Made by a program: the position numbers and the translations under genes. The notes beneath the pieces were generated by a model. It was not told where the DNA came from. It did not search any database and worked only from the letters and a program-made list of their open reading frames with translations. Shown here one piece after another: positions 1 to 9,238 of a stretch of 64,000 bases of DNA (positions are counted from its first letter, which is position 1; every line of letters begins with the position of its first letter). Source of the DNA: Phycisphaeraceae bacterium (lineage in GTDB: Bacteria; Planctomycetota; Phycisphaerae; Phycisphaerales; UBA1924); contig JAHBWW010000001.1 in assembly GCA_019636795.1 (NCBI GenBank), forward strand, positions 62,001 through 126,000. The letters run 5' to 3'.

Positions 1-248
1 ACAGCGATATCAGCAGTCAGCGCACTGGCGCCAAACAGTCGCAAGTCGAGAGGCATGATCGTCAACGAGGCAGTACCGATCTGTTCGGCCACGCGGCGTG
101 CTGCGTCGATCTCGTGACGATGGCGCTGGTTGTAGTCGATGACCAGGGCGTGACACACCCATCCCTCTTGTCGCGCGATGGCCAGCACGGTAGCACTGTC
201 AAGGCCTCCGGAAAGCAGGATCACCGCGTTGCTTTGGGGCGTGTTCAC
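1..248 (-). CDS. queC: 7-cyano-7-deazaguanine synthase (QueC), 5' part only
   Basis: The reading frame starts at a GTG and runs off the left edge of the window, so only about the first 82 residues are present. The N-terminus carries the PP-loop signature LLSGGLDSAT, followed by DYNQRH, the QueC counterpart of the usual DYGQRH. QueC converts 7-carboxy-7-deazaguanine to preQ0 with ATP and ammonia, in queuosine biosynthesis in the cytoplasm. An in-frame stop lies three codons upstream, so GTG is the earliest possible start. A TATGAT hexamer (positions 254-259, minus strand) sits five bases before it and there is no Shine-Dalgarno sequence, so the mRNA may be leaderless, although the HD-GYP gene lies only 28 bases upstream. 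The assignment to QueC rather than another PP-loop enzyme is fairly firm. Confidence 0.85.
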   Translation of the reverse strand, partial: MNTPQSNAVILLSGGLDSATVLAIARQEGWVCHALVIDYNQRHRHEIDAARRVAEQIGTASLTIMPLDLRLFGASALTADIA

Positions 249-276
249 GCGCGATCATAGCAATCGACACGCACGT

Positions 277-1551
277 TCACGACGCCTGAGAAAGAGGAGG
301 TTCATTGAGGTCGGATGCGCGATTGATCATGGCCCGCGCAATCCCCGGCAGATCGAACCGCAAGGTCTCCGACGGGTAGAAATTCTCGTCACGGACGTCC
401 TGATCCTGCCACAACACAACGCACAGATCGCGTCGTTCGTTGAGGTCAATCTGCTCTCCGGTCGCGTACTGATCGGGATCATTGAGGTTGCCGATCTCTC
501 TCACCACCGGGCGGCATGGGTCGGCAGGTCGCCATTGCACCACTACGCCACGCACGCCATTGGAGAGTTCGACGATCGAACCCGGAGCGTACGGCGGAAC
601 CACGGCACACAGGCCGAGGAAAATGACGGGGTCGATCCAGTCGCTATACGGCTGTTGCTGCATAAGGCGAAGAACGCGGACGGGAGGCAGAGGGAGCGGA
701 GCCTCGATGTCATCGGGCGCAAGTGGCAAGCGAAGCGACTCATAGAGTTCGGCCGCTGCCGCGATGCGTGCGAAGACATGAATCGCTGTGCCGTGCAGTG
801 CTACCAACCCTGTGCCCGTCATTTGACGCGGGAACCCGCTGCCATCGAATCTTTGGTGATGGTGCAGCACGACAGCGGCAGCAGAGGGATCGACCTCGCC
901 GCGCACGATGTCAAACCCGAGTTGCGTGTGCTGCTGCCATGGGGGATCGCTCTCGTCATGGGTTGCAAGATACCGTTGAATGACTTCGGGATCGAGTCGC
1001 ATGTATCCGATATCGCGCAGGAGTGTTCCGACGCCCAGCGGGCTGACATCGCGGGCCCGGGCCGGGTCGAGGCGCGACCGCTGATGTTCGAGGTAGAAGT
1101 CAAGTTTGAGCCCGATGAGCACCGCGATGTAGGCCACATTGGTGGCGAAGCGCAGCATCGGCGAGCCACAGCCGTTCATTTCCTGTATGTAGAACGCGGA
1201 GTGCGGATAGTCGGCAAGGCGGTCGATCAGATCGACCACAGCCCGACGAAACACGCGATAGTCGAGCTGCGGATCAACACCGGTGCGTGCCTGATCGAAT
1301 GGTTCGGCGAGGACACTGGTCAGTGCCGCGCGGGCCATGCAGACCTCTTGGCTGACGCATTCGGCAATTTGTTCGAGCCCCGGATACGCGATCCACAACT
1401 CATCGATACCGAACTGCTGGAGGCGCGCGATGACATGCGGCTCGAGAGTCGCCCCGGCCTTGAGCAAGATCGTCGACGGGTGCTTGGGATGAAGCACGGG
1501 CATCGCGAGTTGCATGCCTGGTTTTGCGTGTATGGCGCTCAGTCTCAACAT
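277..1551 (-). CDS. HD-GYP-type domain protein with degenerate active site
   Basis: The protein has 424 residues. An N-terminal region resembling the DUF3391-like head of HD-GYP proteins (IHAKPGMQLAMPV..., 'LLKAGATL') leads into an HD-GYP-like domain. Recognisable pieces are LLRDIGYMRLDPEV, HTQLGFDIVRGEV, VVLHHHQRFDGSGFPR and a HVFARIAAAAELYESL helix. Active HD-GYP proteins hydrolyse cyclic di-GMP using an HD pair and a GYP motif. Here the first conserved histidine region reads RFATNV, the HD pair reads RD, GYP reads GFP, and the late metal-binding aspartate ('iaD.yDAl') is replaced by glutamate (AAELYESL). Several metal ligands are therefore lost, so I infer a sensor or protein-interaction role rather than catalysis. 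queC follows 28 bases downstream on the same strand. Confidence 0.75.
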   Translation of the reverse strand: MLRLSAIHAKPGMQLAMPVLHPKHPSTILLKAGATLEPHVIARLQQFGIDELWIAYPGLEQIAECVSQEVCMARAALTSVLAEPFDQARTGVDPQLDYRVFRRAVVDLIDRLADYPHSAFYIQEMNGCGSPMLRFATNVAYIAVLIGLKLDFYLEHQRSRLDPARARDVSPLGVGTLLRDIGYMRLDPEVIQRYLATHDESDPPWQQHTQLGFDIVRGEVDPSAAAVVLHHHQRFDGSGFPRQMTGTGLVALHGTAIHVFARIAAAAELYESLRLPLAPDDIEAPLPLPPVRVLRLMQQQPYSDWIDPVIFLGLCAVVPPYAPGSIVELSNGVRGVVVQWRPADPCRPVVREIGNLNDPDQYATGEQIDLNERRDLCVVLWQDQDVRDENFYPSETLRFDLPGIARAMINRASDLNEPPLSQAS

Positions 1552-1641
1552 ATGGCAGTCTCGCCCCCGCGCATGAAGTCCTCTGGCGAGATCATCGACG
1601 ATTTGGGGGCACTTCTTGGGCGAAATCGCACAGGATTCTGC

Positions 1642-2628
1642 CTACATCAGCGCACTGATGAACAGGTATCCGGCATACACCAGATACAGGGAAACCAGCA
1701 CCCCGCCCTCAATACGCCCGATGCGCGATCGGCTTGCGATTATCGGAATGATAATCGCAATGGTCACCAGCATCGCCGGAATATGGATCGTCAGCATTTC
1801 CGAAGAAATCGCGATCGGTCTGGCAGCGGCAGCGGCTCCAAGCACGACCAGAAGATTGAACACATTGGACCCGAGGATGTTGCCGATTGCGATATCGGAC
1901 TCTTTGCGTATGGCGGCCTGGATGGAAGCGGCAAGCTCGGGGACTGAAGTTCCAAAGGCGATAACCGTCGCGCCAATGACGATCTCAGAAACGCCCATCG
2001 ACAGGGCCAGATCCACGCTGCCCCATACGAGCAGCCAAGAACCCGCGAGCAGGCCGAGCAGCCCAATCGTCGTTCGCAGGCTGCTGACGAAAGCGCGATC
2101 GGTCGGCGGGGTGGCATTTTCTGGTTCCAGATCGCTCTCTGGAGGCGGGGGTTGTGGCGTATCCGGGCGTCCGGCCTTGAGGTTGTACCAGATGTAGGCC
2201 ACGATTCCTGCGAAGAGGGCTCCGCCTTCGAGCCGCGAAAGTGATTGGTTGAGCATCATCGCTGTAGCAATGAGTGAGACTCCCAGGACAATCGGGGCAT
2301 CGCGCATGGCAATAGTGCGCGACGCCGCGATGGGGCGGAAGAGTGCCGCCACGCCGAGAATGAAGCAGATGTTCGCAATGTTGGACCCGACGACGTTGCC
2401 AACGCCGAGGCCACCAGCACCATCGAGACTCGCACGGACGCTTGTGAAGAGTTCGGGCGCGCTGGTGCCAAAGGCAACAATCGTCACGCCGATCACGAAC
2501 GAACTCAGCCCGAGTCGGCGTGCGAGGCTCGCAGCACCGCGCACAAGCTGGTCGGACCCAGTAATGGTCAGCACCAGCCCGAGCACAACCAGCACGATGG
2601 CGATCAGAGGATGGAGTTGGTCCGGCAT
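1642..2628 (-). CDS. Sodium/calcium exchanger family (CaCA) membrane protein, YrbG-like
   Basis: The 328-residue protein is almost entirely hydrophobic with about ten membrane segments. It contains the two alpha-repeats that define the family: AFGTSAPELFTS followed by GNVVGSNIANICFILG, and later AFGTSVPELAAS followed by GNILGSNVFNLLVVLG. The acidic residue in each (S/V)PEL and the GSN motifs form the ion-binding site in known exchangers. The length matches the bacterial YrbG group (about 325 residues). A charged cytoplasmic loop (roughly residues 155-180) separates the halves. The likely role is antiport of Ca2+ against Na+ or H+ at the inner membrane; the ion cannot be fixed from sequence. 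It lies 60 bases downstream of a lipoprotein gene on the same strand, so co-transcription is possible. Confidence 0.9.
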   Translation of the reverse strand: MPDQLHPLIAIVLVVLGLVLTITGSDQLVRGAASLARRLGLSSFVIGVTIVAFGTSAPELFTSVRASLDGAGGLGVGNVVGSNIANICFILGVAALFRPIAASRTIAMRDAPIVLGVSLIATAMMLNQSLSRLEGGALFAGIVAYIWYNLKAGRPDTPQPPPPESDLEPENATPPTDRAFVSSLRTTIGLLGLLAGSWLLVWGSVDLALSMGVSEIVIGATVIAFGTSVPELAASIQAAIRKESDIAIGNILGSNVFNLLVVLGAAAAARPIAISSEMLTIHIPAMLVTIAIIIPIIASRSRIGRIEGGVLVSLYLVYAGYLFISALM

Positions 2629-2688
2629 ATGGCGAATGCTTCTGTTGGAGAACGCCGATAGGGTAGACGCAACACTTTCGCCTTGGAT

Positions 2689-3702
2689 TCAGGGAAGCAG
2701 GCGGTAGTGCCTCGGCGTGTGAGGGATCAACACGAGCACCACCGATCGCTCTTGCCGCACGGACACGCTGCCCGAGTCTCGGATGTCCGTCTGGGTGGGA
2801 AGTCGCAACATCTGCTCGCCCAGCGAACGTGGTGCTGGCTCTTCTGGGCCCGCGAGGCGCGACAGGCCTGGAGTCGTTGTGACCGTCGGGGGGATTGGTG
2901 CCGGATCTGGCGTTTGATCTGGAGGAAGATCCGTCGGTCCGGTCATGGTGTCGCGCGCGGGTGCCGGACTGTTCGCAGCTGTGTTGAGTTGCTCCCAATC
3001 AATGCGCGGATCTTCGGGCACAAGCACGAGCGCGTGCGAGCCGACCAGATCGACGGTGAATCGCAGCCTGTGAAACAGCAACCCGTCGTCCTGAAATGTA
3101 CGGGTGCGAGGTTCGATGATACTGGAAAAATACCGCCGCTCCGCCTGTTCATGTTGTGGCATCAACTCGACACGCAGGGCGGCATCGACCTGTGCCCCCT
3201 CCGGCGCGTCGTGCGTTCGAGGCACGAGATACGCGCGAGCCATCAGGCGCAACCGCCCAGGATCGAGTTCGACAATTCCACCTTCAACCGTCGTGTATCG
3301 CTCGTTGAGCGTCGGGCCCACCACCAGCGGCGTCCAGAAATGCAGCTGCCCCAGCCATTCCTGCTGCATGGTTCCAATCGTTCGCAACGACCCGAGCGTC
3401 ATTTCAAGCTGATCGACCGGAACCGCAACAGCACGCAACCCGGCAGCCCGGAGGCGCCCCATCATCAGCGGATCAATGCCCGTCGCACGATCGGCGTGTG
3501 GCCCGAGTGCCAGCCCGATGCGCCCCCCTGCACTTTCGACAACGACGCGCCGCACCTCAAGCCCGATCGACGCCCCAACCACGACAGGCTCGGGCCGCTC
3601 CGTCACGGTCAGGGTCTGATCGGTACGCTCGGGCACGCGGCATCCCGCCATGCCCACAAGCATGAGCCCGAGCATCAGACTACGAGCGAAAAGCAGTTGC
3701 AC
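2689..3702 (-). CDS. Hypothetical lipoprotein, last gene of the AsmA-LOG operon
   Basis: I place the start at the GTG at 3702. An AGGA ribosome-binding site lies six bases upstream and overlaps the TAG stop of the preceding LOG-family gene, whereas the earlier in-frame ATG at 3744 would overlap that gene. From this start (337 residues) the N-terminus is a short hydrophobic signal ending in LVGMAGC, a lipobox with Cys21 as the lipid-attachment residue. The mature part is a mixed alpha/beta sequence with no motif I recognise; it has a proline-rich stretch near residues 250-290 and ends in a basic tail. It is presumably anchored in an envelope membrane. The tight coupling suggests a shared envelope role, but the function is unknown. 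Confidence 0.8.
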   Translation of the reverse strand: MQLLFARSLMLGLMLVGMAGCRVPERTDQTLTVTERPEPVVVGASIGLEVRRVVVESAGGRIGLALGPHADRATGIDPLMMGRLRAAGLRAVAVPVDQLEMTLGSLRTIGTMQQEWLGQLHFWTPLVVGPTLNERYTTVEGGIVELDPGRLRLMARAYLVPRTHDAPEGAQVDAALRVELMPQHEQAERRYFSSIIEPRTRTFQDDGLLFHRLRFTVDLVGSHALVLVPEDPRIDWEQLNTAANSPAPARDTMTGPTDLPPDQTPDPAPIPPTVTTTPGLSRLAGPEEPAPRSLGEQMLRLPTQTDIRDSGSVSVRQERSVVLVLIPHTPRHYRLLP

Positions 3703-3709
3703 GGTGTTC

Positions 3710-4876
3710 CTATTCGAGCGCCGGGCACCGGTTGATCCGGTCAATCAGCAGGCGAACCAAACCATATTTCCGGCGGTTATGAGTGAAAACCAGTCTCGGA
3801 AGACTCAGGTTGTCCTCTTCTGTGCGAAGCGGGCCGCTCTTCTCGATCGTGCCGGTCTTGATGAGCGACGCGAACTCGCGCGCGAGCATCGCAACGTCTT
3901 CATCCCGAATTTCGTGCTTGAGCCGAATGACAAGTTGATCGCGGACATAGCGCGACGAGTGATACACGCGATAAAACTGGTCGATGTGGTCGGCAGCGTC
4001 TTTCGGATCGCGTGCGATGTAGAACAGGTTGTCGTCTTCCGGGCTGATCCATCCGCGCCGCATCAGTTGATCGTCGACAAAAGTCTTCCATCCGGACCAG
4101 TAACCGGCAATGGCTTTGGATGTATCGCCGCCTGCGACGGCCCGACCTTCGACAGGTTCGCCCTCGACAAACACGATCGGAATAATGCTCGCCTTACCGG
4201 TCTGCACGAGTGTGAGCGTCTCATATGTTTCGTCGAGTGTGCCGAACCCGCCAGGAAAGCACACGACCGCCTCAGCCTGACTGAGAAACATCAATTTGCG
4301 TGTAAAGAAATAGCGAAAGTGAATCAGCTTCTCATCATCGGCGATGATGTCATTGGCCGTGGTCTCGAACGGCAGACGAATCGCAACTCCGAAACTGGCT
4401 TCGCGCCCCGGGCCCTCATGGCCCGCCTTCATGATGCCATCTCCCGCCCCGGTGATCACCATCCACCCTCGCTCGGCCATGATGCGGCTGAACGCGACGG
4501 CTGCCAGATAGTCCGGGTGGTCCTGGGGCGTGCGCGCCGAGCCGAAAATCGTCACCTTGTGCGGGTCCGGGTACTGCCCAAACACGCGAAAGGCGTAGCG
4601 CAACTCTTTCATCGCCGCAGTCATCAGTTTGAGTTCGCCGCGGTCCCGGCCGTCGGGCAGCAGCTTGAGCGCCGCTGTGATGAGCTCCCGAACGAGCCGC
4701 GCATCATATTCGTCGGCGGGGCCCGAGACGTCCTCGATCAGTTCGCGTACGCGATCCTGAATCTGTCCATCATCAGCCCGGCGCTGCGACCCGACTTCGG
4801 GCGGGGCGGCGCTTTGCTCCCGGGGTTGTGTGGACGCAGGCGGGTCAAGTTCGGTTCTGTTGTGTTCATTGCTCAT
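3710..4876 (-). CDS. LOG-family Rossmann-fold protein (lysine-decarboxylase-like)
   Basis: The protein has 388 residues. The central region carries the LOG signature: GSARTPQDHPDY, then GAGDGIMKAGHEG, then CFPGGFGTLDETYETLTLVQTGK. The PGGFGTxDE motif supplies the catalytic residues of phosphoribohydrolases that release free bases from nucleoside 5'-monophosphates. About 100 extra residues precede the core and about 130 follow, so it belongs to the long bacterial LOG group rather than the short plant-type enzyme. Its ATG overlaps the TGA of the upstream AsmA-like gene by four bases (ATGA), indicating translational coupling. The substrate is unknown; older annotations calling such proteins lysine decarboxylases are generally regarded as wrong. 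Confidence 0.85.
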   Translation of the reverse strand: MSNEHNRTELDPPASTQPREQSAAPPEVGSQRRADDGQIQDRVRELIEDVSGPADEYDARLVRELITAALKLLPDGRDRGELKLMTAAMKELRYAFRVFGQYPDPHKVTIFGSARTPQDHPDYLAAVAFSRIMAERGWMVITGAGDGIMKAGHEGPGREASFGVAIRLPFETTANDIIADDEKLIHFRYFFTRKLMFLSQAEAVVCFPGGFGTLDETYETLTLVQTGKASIIPIVFVEGEPVEGRAVAGGDTSKAIAGYWSGWKTFVDDQLMRRGWISPEDDNLFYIARDPKDAADHIDQFYRVYHSSRYVRDQLVIRLKHEIRDEDVAMLAREFASLIKTGTIEKSGPLRTEEDNLSLPRLVFTHNRRKYGLVRLLIDRINRCPALE

Positions 4877-7800
4877 GGCTTTTCAGACTCGTCTGGTTGT
4901 GCATAGGCATCGACGACGCGCGAGATCTGCTCGCTGCTCAAGCGCGCCCGTTCACGATAGCGCAGTGCACGCTGCTTGATATCGCGAAGCAGTTTTTCCT
5001 GTTCATTCGGCTCCCACCCCAGCACCGAGAGCACCGCACGCCGCGTGGTCATGAATTGTTCTGTACGAATCTTCGGCGAACGCGCCGTGCCTTCAATACG
5101 TACCGTCACCAATTCATCGCGCACACTGTCGAGCACTTCGCTCACGAGCGGAATTCGCCGCACCGCACGGCTGTTGATCCGGAGATCGAGTTCCTGCGAT
5201 GCCAACGACAGAGTGCCATAGCCAAGGAGTTCAATTGAGCGGGAGAGCACGCTGAGTTCTTCAAGCGTTAATGCATCATCACGAATGTAAAACTGCGCCC
5301 GCGCGATATCGAGCAGTTCCCCGCGAGGCAGTTGCAGGTTGCTGACCTCGATAAGCGGCACAAGCAGCGGCAGCCTCAGCACGCGCCCCTTGCTGATCTG
5401 CACCTGCCCCATGCCGCGTCGCGCCCCTCCGAGTTCGCCATAGAGCGTCAGCTGCGCATCGATCACACCACGCGATTCATCCGCTGCCGTCGTCGGGTCG
5501 GGCTCGGCGGTATCGAGCGATAGATCCGCAAGTACCGGGGCCAGGCGGACGCTTGACATCAGCGCGTGCAGGTCAAATCGTGGAGCCTTGGCGCCCGCGT
5601 CGCGCCATACCACCGCCGAGCCTACAACTCGACCATCGTGCGCCGTCGCGCTGAATGGACCAACCTCCACCGCCTCACCATCAAGGCTCGACTTCACGGC
5701 ACAAACCGCCCCGAGCAACCAAATTCCAGCCGCTCGCAACCGATCCGCCTCGATCTGCATCTCGAACCGCGGCGACTCGAAACTCGGATGCTGATGCACC
5801 GAAAACGCAATGCGCCCATCAAGTTCCGTAACATCAACGCCGATCGACGCGCTCGCGTTCTCGACAATAACCTCGCCGACGGTGTTCACTTCGATCCCTG
5901 TGGACCTCTTGCCAACGAGCAGTTGTGTGTCGCGCACCAGCAGCGGGCCAGCCACATCTATTGAGATCGCATCGAGAATAGAACCAAAGTCATCAGGCAC
6001 GAGACTTCGAAGACTTGGCGGCAAGCCGGTCGCCTGCATATCTACCCTCAGGTCGGCATCAAAGCCGGACTCCTCCATGACCTCAAACGTCCCTCGTAGC
6101 GTCCCAGACCACTGCTCGCCCGACAGGTGCAGTTCCTCAACGCGGCCCTTGCCGCCGAAAAGCACAATCTGCCCCGAAGACTCGCGCACACGCACCCGAT
6201 GTCCTGCCGGGCCGAACTCGAATGCACGCGGCCGGATATCGATCTGACTCGCGCGAACTTCATCATCCGATTCGATCTCGACGCGCAGATCCAGCACACC
6301 CGCTGGCTGCTGCTCGCGCCATGTCCTGGTAAACTCTGGAATCAATCGTGATACAAGCAGCTCAGCGCCGATCGATTCGATGCGTCCCTCATTCACCTCG
6401 ATCTCAGCCTTGCCAGCACCATTCTCCGCATCAAACACGCCGCTGGCCGTCACCAGCCCAACCGCCTCACCATCGACAGCAAAAATGCCCCCGAAACGAT
6501 CCATCGCAAGAGTGGTGCGTTCGTCGCGCGTCAGGATGAGCGAGCCTTGCGTCTTGATAATGCCAAAACGATGATCCCACGCGCTCACCTCGACATCGAC
6601 ACCGTCACGCATAGACAACACGATTGGCGAATGCGCATCCGTCCGCGAAACCGACGCATCGACCCGCCCCGCTGGTGCATGAGCCGCTCGCAATGTGGCA
6701 ACACGTCGCGCAGTCTCAACATCAACGATCCCAACCAGATTCTCGATCGGAAGCGATAACTCGAACGAGGGCAGCAGCACTCTCGCCTGCTCGATTTCCG
6801 GTCGGCCGGCCTCGATCTCAAGCCCGAGCACGACGTGGGCTTCAACACGGCTCGCAACTCTCGTCACCTCGCCATCACCATTCGGAATGCCAGTCGATGT
6901 GGCCTGAGCGCCCAAATGCACTTCGACGGCTTTATTGTTCGCCTTGACGATGCCTTCGATCTCTTCGAGTCGCAGGCCCACGGACGAATCGGGATCGACC
7001 TGCGCCGGGCTTGCAGACACCCCTCGGGGAACGATCTCGATGTGAAGCGAGTTCAACTCATCGCTGCCTTCGCGCTGCGAGAACGAAGCCTCGCAATCCA
7101 CCTCGCCCGCAAGACCAAGGCGGCCGAGCAGCTCGCGCACACTCAACGCGCTTTGGTTGCGCTGTTGAGCCTCGGGCAATGCGTCAATCAGCATTGCCGT
7201 GAGCGGCACTCCTCGGGCCGTCACCTGCACATCCGACGACCGTTCTTCACCTTCAAGTTGCGCTCGAGCGGTGACGTGAGCGACGCCGCCTTCGACGCCT
7301 TTGAACACGCCGCTCGTGAGTTCCGCCTCGCCGTCGACGATGCGAATCGCTACCAGTTCAGCCAGAATCGGCAACGGAAAATGCTCGGGCACGAAACCGA
7401 CACTCGGAAGTTCGATGCGAATTTCACGATCCCAGATGCTCTCGGCACCAAAGTGTCGATGAATGTAGACGTTGACCGTACCCACACCACCCACATCAAA
7501 CGCGGGTGTCTGCAGCAGAACGTCGAGTTCGTCAGCCCTCGCTGCTGCCGCCTCAATCTCACCCGGCGCGATCTCGTTGCGACGCAACTGCGCACGCAGC
7601 CGATTGCGTTCACTCGTCCACAATCGGCCCTGACGACCGGTCACAATGCGGCCATCATCAATCAGCCTCTGATACCCCTCGCGACTGAGCAGCGCGTCGT
7701 ACAGCGTTCGGTTGCGCTCGCTCAATCCAGCGCGGAGTTTGGCATCGAGAGGCACATCTGTCGCCCTGACGTTGATGATCGCCTCCGCATCGTCGCCGAG

Positions 7801-9183
7801 TGGTGCAACCCATCCGTCGGCCTCGATCTTCGAGCCATTGGTCGACCGCCCGCGAACGTACTTGATCGTCAGGCGATCGGCATCGAGCAGAAACAAGCCT
7901 TCGAGATCAACAAACTCATAAGGGAACTCTCGGTACGACGCCACGCCATTAAAGAGGCGAATCTCGCCGCTGGTCTCGATCTCGCTTCCCGGCTGCGAGG
8001 CGCGATTGAAGACCAGATCGAGCTCGACTTGCGCAACAGGATTCGAAAAGATCTGAAGTTGCTCGCGCACATACTCCGGCAGGTAACTCAATCGGCCGAT
8101 GTTCTCCGTCAACTGAACGCGCCCGACGCTGATAGCGCACTCAAAGGCGCTGGCGAGGCTTGCGTCGGGTCCACTGATGAGCGCGGTCGTGGGCACGCCG
8201 TCAAGAAGCCCGGAAACTTTCGCCTCGAATCCGCCCGGATCAAGCCTGATAAACCCCGACACTCCGGTCATGCGAGAGTTCTGCACCGGCAGTTCATCAA
8301 GCGGGAGCGTCAGTTCCACCTCGCTCAACCGGACCAGAATCTCCACGCCGGTGGCGCGGTTGACGACGACGCGAGTCGGTTCGACGCGGCCCGCAAGCGC
8401 CAGCCGCCGATGCAATTCACGATACCGCGTAGGCACCGCCTCGTTGGGCCACGATGCAAGATCAAGTTCATCGATCAGCACTTCGACATCGTCGGGCATG
8501 ATGCGCCCGCTGAGTCTCGAATCTTCGCTCCCGCCAAGGCCGTGAATCACCTCGAACTCATACGAATCTGCCTGATCCGAAGGCCGAAATGTGCCCTTGA
8601 TCGGAATGCGCCGCAGCGAGGTGTACCTCGCATCCGTGTGCTCGCCGAGTTCGATAATGCCGCCGATGATCTCGATTGCGGGCAGCGCCGCGTTTGACGT
8701 CTGGTCCTGCTGCCTGAATCTCAGTTCGCGAAGATTGAGCCAGCCGTTGTCGATCGACTGACTCACACGCACCATCGGCTCTTCGATCAGGAGTCGCTCG
8801 ACCACCGGACTGCCCGAGAGCAAGCCACGCGTCTCGATTCTGACTGTGCGAGCAGAAATCACTTCTCCAGCTGTTCCAGGGACACCCCGCACCCGCACAG
8901 TCACATCAGAAAGCACAATGTGACCATCAAGCCCGATCGAGACCCGCGCCAGATCCAGATCCGCATCGACCATGCTTGACAGTTCACCGAGAATGAACGA
9001 GCGGGCTGCCGACCCCCGGGTCACGAACATCAGACCCGCAAACACCAGCCCCGCAAGGAGCACCGCCACGCACAGAAGCACAACCACCATCCGCGCGCGC
9101 GAAACTTTCTTGACCGGCGACTCAACGGGGGACGTATCGCAAATTTCCATCTCTGTCGATGCTAGCGGGTTGAGCACCCACAT
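4873..9183 (-). CDS. Very large AsmA-like envelope protein
   Basis: The protein has 1436 residues. One N-terminal membrane segment (about residues 32-54, from MVVVLLCVAV) follows a lysine/arginine-rich stretch, giving an inside-to-outside anchor with a long periplasmic domain. The rest is repetitive beta-strand sequence, and the C-terminal 130 residues match the AsmA_2-like ending (YGTLSLASQELDLRINS ... VRIEGTARSPKI). AsmA-like proteins such as TamB, YhdP and AsmA are beta-groove proteins linked to phospholipid or protein transport between inner and outer membranes. The start is uncertain: an in-frame ATG at 9150 would remove 11 residues, and neither start has a good ribosome-binding site. 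It heads an operon with the LOG-family and lipoprotein genes and is divergent from radA. Confidence 0.8.
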   Translation of the reverse strand: MWVLNPLASTEMEICDTSPVESPVKKVSRARMVVVLLCVAVLLAGLVFAGLMFVTRGSAARSFILGELSSMVDADLDLARVSIGLDGHIVLSDVTVRVRGVPGTAGEVISARTVRIETRGLLSGSPVVERLLIEEPMVRVSQSIDNGWLNLRELRFRQQDQTSNAALPAIEIIGGIIELGEHTDARYTSLRRIPIKGTFRPSDQADSYEFEVIHGLGGSEDSRLSGRIMPDDVEVLIDELDLASWPNEAVPTRYRELHRRLALAGRVEPTRVVVNRATGVEILVRLSEVELTLPLDELPVQNSRMTGVSGFIRLDPGGFEAKVSGLLDGVPTTALISGPDASLASAFECAISVGRVQLTENIGRLSYLPEYVREQLQIFSNPVAQVELDLVFNRASQPGSEIETSGEIRLFNGVASYREFPYEFVDLEGLFLLDADRLTIKYVRGRSTNGSKIEADGWVAPLGDDAEAIINVRATDVPLDAKLRAGLSERNRTLYDALLSREGYQRLIDDGRIVTGRQGRLWTSERNRLRAQLRRNEIAPGEIEAAAARADELDVLLQTPAFDVGGVGTVNVYIHRHFGAESIWDREIRIELPSVGFVPEHFPLPILAELVAIRIVDGEAELTSGVFKGVEGGVAHVTARAQLEGEERSSDVQVTARGVPLTAMLIDALPEAQQRNQSALSVRELLGRLGLAGEVDCEASFSQREGSDELNSLHIEIVPRGVSASPAQVDPDSSVGLRLEEIEGIVKANNKAVEVHLGAQATSTGIPNGDGEVTRVASRVEAHVVLGLEIEAGRPEIEQARVLLPSFELSLPIENLVGIVDVETARRVATLRAAHAPAGRVDASVSRTDAHSPIVLSMRDGVDVEVSAWDHRFGIIKTQGSLILTRDERTTLAMDRFGGIFAVDGEAVGLVTASGVFDAENGAGKAEIEVNEGRIESIGAELLVSRLIPEFTRTWREQQPAGVLDLRVEIESDDEVRASQIDIRPRAFEFGPAGHRVRVRESSGQIVLFGGKGRVEELHLSGEQWSGTLRGTFEVMEESGFDADLRVDMQATGLPPSLRSLVPDDFGSILDAISIDVAGPLLVRDTQLLVGKRSTGIEVNTVGEVIVENASASIGVDVTELDGRIAFSVHQHPSFESPRFEMQIEADRLRAAGIWLLGAVCAVKSSLDGEAVEVGPFSATAHDGRVVGSAVVWRDAGAKAPRFDLHALMSSVRLAPVLADLSLDTAEPDPTTAADESRGVIDAQLTLYGELGGARRGMGQVQISKGRVLRLPLLVPLIEVSNLQLPRGELLDIARAQFYIRDDALTLEELSVLSRSIELLGYGTLSLASQELDLRINSRAVRRIPLVSEVLDSVRDELVTVRIEGTARSPKIRTEQFMTTRRAVLSVLGWEPNEQEKLLRDIKQRALRYRERARLSSEQISRVVDAYAQPDESEKP

Positions 9184-9202
9184 ACGACCCGTCGTATCGC
9201 AT

Positions 9203-9232
9203 TTGACCAGACAAAATCCGTACGTCTATGAT
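9203..9232 (+). promoter_or_regulatory. Sigma-70-type promoter of radA, probably leaderless
   Basis: TTGACC (9203-9208) and TATGAT (9227-9232) are separated by 18 bases. The -10 box ends six bases before the radA ATG, so transcription would begin at or next to the start codon. No Shine-Dalgarno sequence is present between them. Confidence 0.6.
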
Positions 9233-9238
9233 TGGGTC

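Noticed and set aside
178-1947. Long plus-strand frame (589 codons) across the first genes
   Set aside because: It is antisense to the HD-GYP gene and part of the exchanger gene, both with clear homology. The translated product has no domain and high Arg/His content typical of shadow frames in GC-rich DNA.
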